Assembly: GCA_023356515.1 (NCBI GenBank)
Contig: JAKQYG010000277.1
Span: 1 to 5,772, forward strand
Length of the DNA: 5,772 nucleotides
Source of the DNA: Trichodesmium sp. MAG_R04
GTDB lineage: Bacteria > Cyanobacteriota > Cyanobacteriia > Cyanobacteriales > Microcoleaceae
Reading direction: 5' to 3'
Positions within the stretch are counted from its first letter, which is position 1. Each line of letters starts with the position of its first letter. This document shows positions 4,299-5,772 of this stretch, in pieces. Made by a program: the position numbers and the translations under genes. A model generated the notes under the pieces. That model saw nothing but the letters and a program-made list of their open reading frames with translations, searched no databases and was not told the DNA's origin.

Positions 4299-5453
4299 AT
4301 GTCAATCTCAGCTCAACCTGCTTTACTGGTCTTAGCAGATGGAACTTCTTACTGTGGCTTATCTTTCGGTGCTCCAGGAACTACTATCGGAGAGGTAGTA
4401 TTTAACACAGGAATGACTGGTTATCAGGAAGTGCTCACAGACCCAAGTTATTGTGGACAAATTGTGACTTTTACTTACCCAGAGTTAGGAAATACAGGAG
4501 TTAATCCTGAAGATGAAGAGTCAAATGAACCACAAATTAAAGGTGCAATAGCTCGAAATATTTGTCCACGTCCTAGTAATTGGCGCTCTACTCAGTCTTT
4601 ACCAGAATATCTCCAAGAGCATAAAATTCCAGGAATTTACAGTATCGATACCCGTGCTTTGACTCGGAAAATTCGGACTGTGGGAGCCATGAATGGGGGA
4701 ATTTCTACAGAAATTCTCAACCCAACTGAATTGCTAGAAAAAGTTCAGTCTGCTCCTAACATGGCAGGATTGAATTTAGTTCAGAAAGTAACAACTAAAG
4801 AAGTTTATCAATGGTCTCAACCAACAGATGCATACTGGGAGTTTAACCCTTCTATTTCTGGTAATACTGGAGAAAAATTTACAGTTGTGGCCATTGACTT
4901 TGGAGTGAAAAAAAATATCCTTCGACGTTTAGCTAGTTATGGTTGTCGAGTTGTAGTTGTTCCTGCTAATACACCACCAGAGGAAATTCTTAAGTACAAC
5001 CCTGATGGTATTTTCCTTTCCAATGGCCCGGGAGACCCGTCTACTGTGACGGAAGGTATTGAAACTACTAAAGAATTGCTAAAATCATATAAACCCGTAT
5101 TTGGTATTTGTATGGGACATCAGGTTCTTGGCCTTGCCTTAGGAGGAAACACTTTTAAGCTAAAATTTGGTCATCGGGGTCTTAATCAACCTGCAGGTTT
5201 GCAGCAAAAAGTCGAGATTACCAGTCAAAATCATGGATTTGCTATTAATGCAGATTCTTTAGAAGCTGAGTTGGAAATTACCCATCTCAACTTGAACGAC
5301 CAAACTGTAGCTGGTTTACAGCACAAATCTTTACCTTTTTTCTCAGTACAGTACCACCCTGAAGCCAGTCCCGGTCCTCATGATGCTGATTACTTGTTTG
5401 AACGTTTTGTTCAAGCAATGAGAGATGTTCGAAAAGTTAAAGCAATAAATTGA
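4299..5453 (+). CDS. carA: Carbamoyl-phosphate synthase small subunit CarA
   Basis: CarA is the glutaminase subunit of carbamoyl-phosphate synthetase. It hydrolyses glutamine and passes ammonia through a tunnel to CarB, which makes carbamoyl phosphate for arginine and pyrimidine synthesis in the cytoplasm. The 384 residues match the family's ~375-390. The N-terminal CPSase_sm_chain domain covers about 7-140, with GEVVFNTGMTGYQEVLTDPS (31-50) and TFTYPELGNTG (57-67). The class I glutamine amidotransferase domain covers about 195-375. It shows FLSNGPGDPS (239-248), the nucleophile C271 in GICMGHQVLG, NHGF (311-314), and the catalytic H353 and E355 in SVQYHPEASPGP. All catalytic residues are present. 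The ATG is supported by AGAGGA 6 nt upstream. carB is not in the window, and nothing immediately downstream is co-transcribed as far as can be seen. Confidence 0.98.
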   Translation: MSISAQPALLVLADGTSYCGLSFGAPGTTIGEVVFNTGMTGYQEVLTDPSYCGQIVTFTYPELGNTGVNPEDEESNEPQIKGAIARNICPRPSNWRSTQSLPEYLQEHKIPGIYSIDTRALTRKIRTVGAMNGGISTEILNPTELLEKVQSAPNMAGLNLVQKVTTKEVYQWSQPTDAYWEFNPSISGNTGEKFTVVAIDFGVKKNILRRLASYGCRVVVVPANTPPEEILKYNPDGIFLSNGPGDPSTVTEGIETTKELLKSYKPVFGICMGHQVLGLALGGNTFKLKFGHRGLNQPAGLQQKVEITSQNHGFAINADSLEAELEITHLNLNDQTVAGLQHKSLPFFSVQYHPEASPGPHDADYLFERFVQAMRDVRKVKAIN

Positions 5454-5490
5454 TCCTAAACCTTCTATAGCAAAATCAATGCCAAAGCCA

Positions 5491-5506
5491 TCCTAGAAAG
5501 ATAGGA
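5491..5506 (+). terminator. Weak hairpin after carA
   Basis: TCCTA (5491-5495) and TAGGA (5502-5506) form a 5-bp stem with a 6-nt loop, 37 nt after the carA stop, followed by CTTTAAA. The stem is short and the T-run is poor, so this is only a weak candidate for carA termination. Confidence 0.25.
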
Positions 5507-5575
5507 CTTTAAATCCAAACTTTAGGTAAATTGTTGATTATTCCTACAATCATGTTCAGGTTAAAACATTATGCC

Positions 5576-5677
5576 TGTTTCAGGACTTACCTATAACCAA
5601 CATATATAGCACGGGTTAATGACTGTTAACCCCTATGAATGATGTATAATTTTATCTTTGGCGTAAGTCCTGTGTTT
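5576..5677. mobile_element. 92-bp MITE with 5-bp target duplication
   Basis: CAGGACTTAC (5581-5590) and GTAAGTCCTG (5663-5672) are perfect 10-bp terminal inverted repeats. They are flanked on both sides by TGTTT (5576-5580 and 5673-5677), which has the form of a target-site duplication. Inside is a hairpin GGGTTAA (5613-5619) / TTAACCC (5626-5632) with a 6-nt loop. There is no coding capacity. The ends resemble the GTAAGTCCTG termini seen repeatedly in cyanobacterial spacers, a comparison from memory. Clean ends and an intact duplication suggest that this is the most recent insertion in the window. Confidence 0.7.
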
Positions 5678-5772
5678 TAAAAAGTCGTCTGACAGTAGAC
5701 ATATTTGACTCTTTGAAGTATAATTATTATTTCAATTATACAAAATTAAGCTAGGAGGGTGTTATTCCTGAG
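5678..5772 (+). other. Right-edge spacer with hairpin and SD-like motif
   Basis: GTATAATT (5718-5725) and AATTATAC (5734-5741) form a perfect 8-bp stem with an 8-nt loop. TATAAT at 5719-5724 overlaps it, but TTGACT (5705-5710) is only 8 nt away, too close for a promoter pair. AGGAGG (5753-5758) is a strong Shine-Dalgarno-like motif, but no ATG, or well-placed GTG or TTG, follows before the window ends. A gene starting just outside the window is possible but cannot be shown. Confidence 0.35.

Noticed and set aside
5705..5724. TTGACT and TATAAT as a promoter at the right edge
   Set aside because: The spacing is only 8 nt, far from the 16-18 nt needed, and TATAAT is part of an 8-bp inverted repeat.

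Overview
The window looks like chromosomal DNA from a filamentous, low-GC cyanobacterium with low coding density. A Trichodesmium/Okeania-type (Microcoleaceae) genome is the best guess. The reasons are very AT-rich spacers, a HIP1 octamer (GCGATCGC) inside trpD, cyanobacterial-type TrpD and CarA proteins, a cyanobacterial-style secreted retropepsin-like protease, and spacers full of short palindromic elements. The genus is inference and was not tested by any search.

Three intact genes are supported. trpD (1536-2597, +) makes anthranilate phosphoribosyltransferase of tryptophan synthesis. A gene for a membrane-anchored or secreted aspartic protease of the retropepsin-like clan AA type (2671-3306, -) converges on it. 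carA (4299-5453, +) makes the glutaminase subunit of carbamoyl-phosphate synthetase. TrpD and CarA are housekeeping enzymes of different pathways, so the neighbourhood is not one functional operon. The protease is a separate unit read the other way.

The other half of the window is spacer, and most of its structure is mobile-element debris. Region 1-995 has two ~145-bp direct repeats (180-328 and 461-603), each with a GGGG/CCCC palindrome, an AT-rich stretch, and a 140-bp element with 13-bp perfect terminal inverted repeats (856-995). That element directly abuts a 35-codon C-terminal remnant of a DPDG-type surface/calcium-binding-like protein (995-1102). Region 1107-1469 looks like the decayed, internally deleted ends of an IS200/IS605-type tnpB element in minus orientation. 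Region 3367-3655 is a ~289-bp MITE-like element with 17-bp imperfect inverted termini and a nested 13-bp-stem palindrome. Region 3811-4140 (-) is a newly recognised pseudogene: one continuous frame with an ATG and a good Shine-Dalgarno, a helix-turn-helix signature, and seven internal stops. It resembles the N-terminal DNA-binding part of an IS630-like transposase. Downstream of carA, a 92-bp MITE (5581-5672) has 10-bp perfect termini and a perfect 5-bp target duplication.

No RNA gene, CRISPR array or intact defence system was found. The main novelty is the layering of several distinct non-autonomous elements and transposase fossils around two housekeeping genes.
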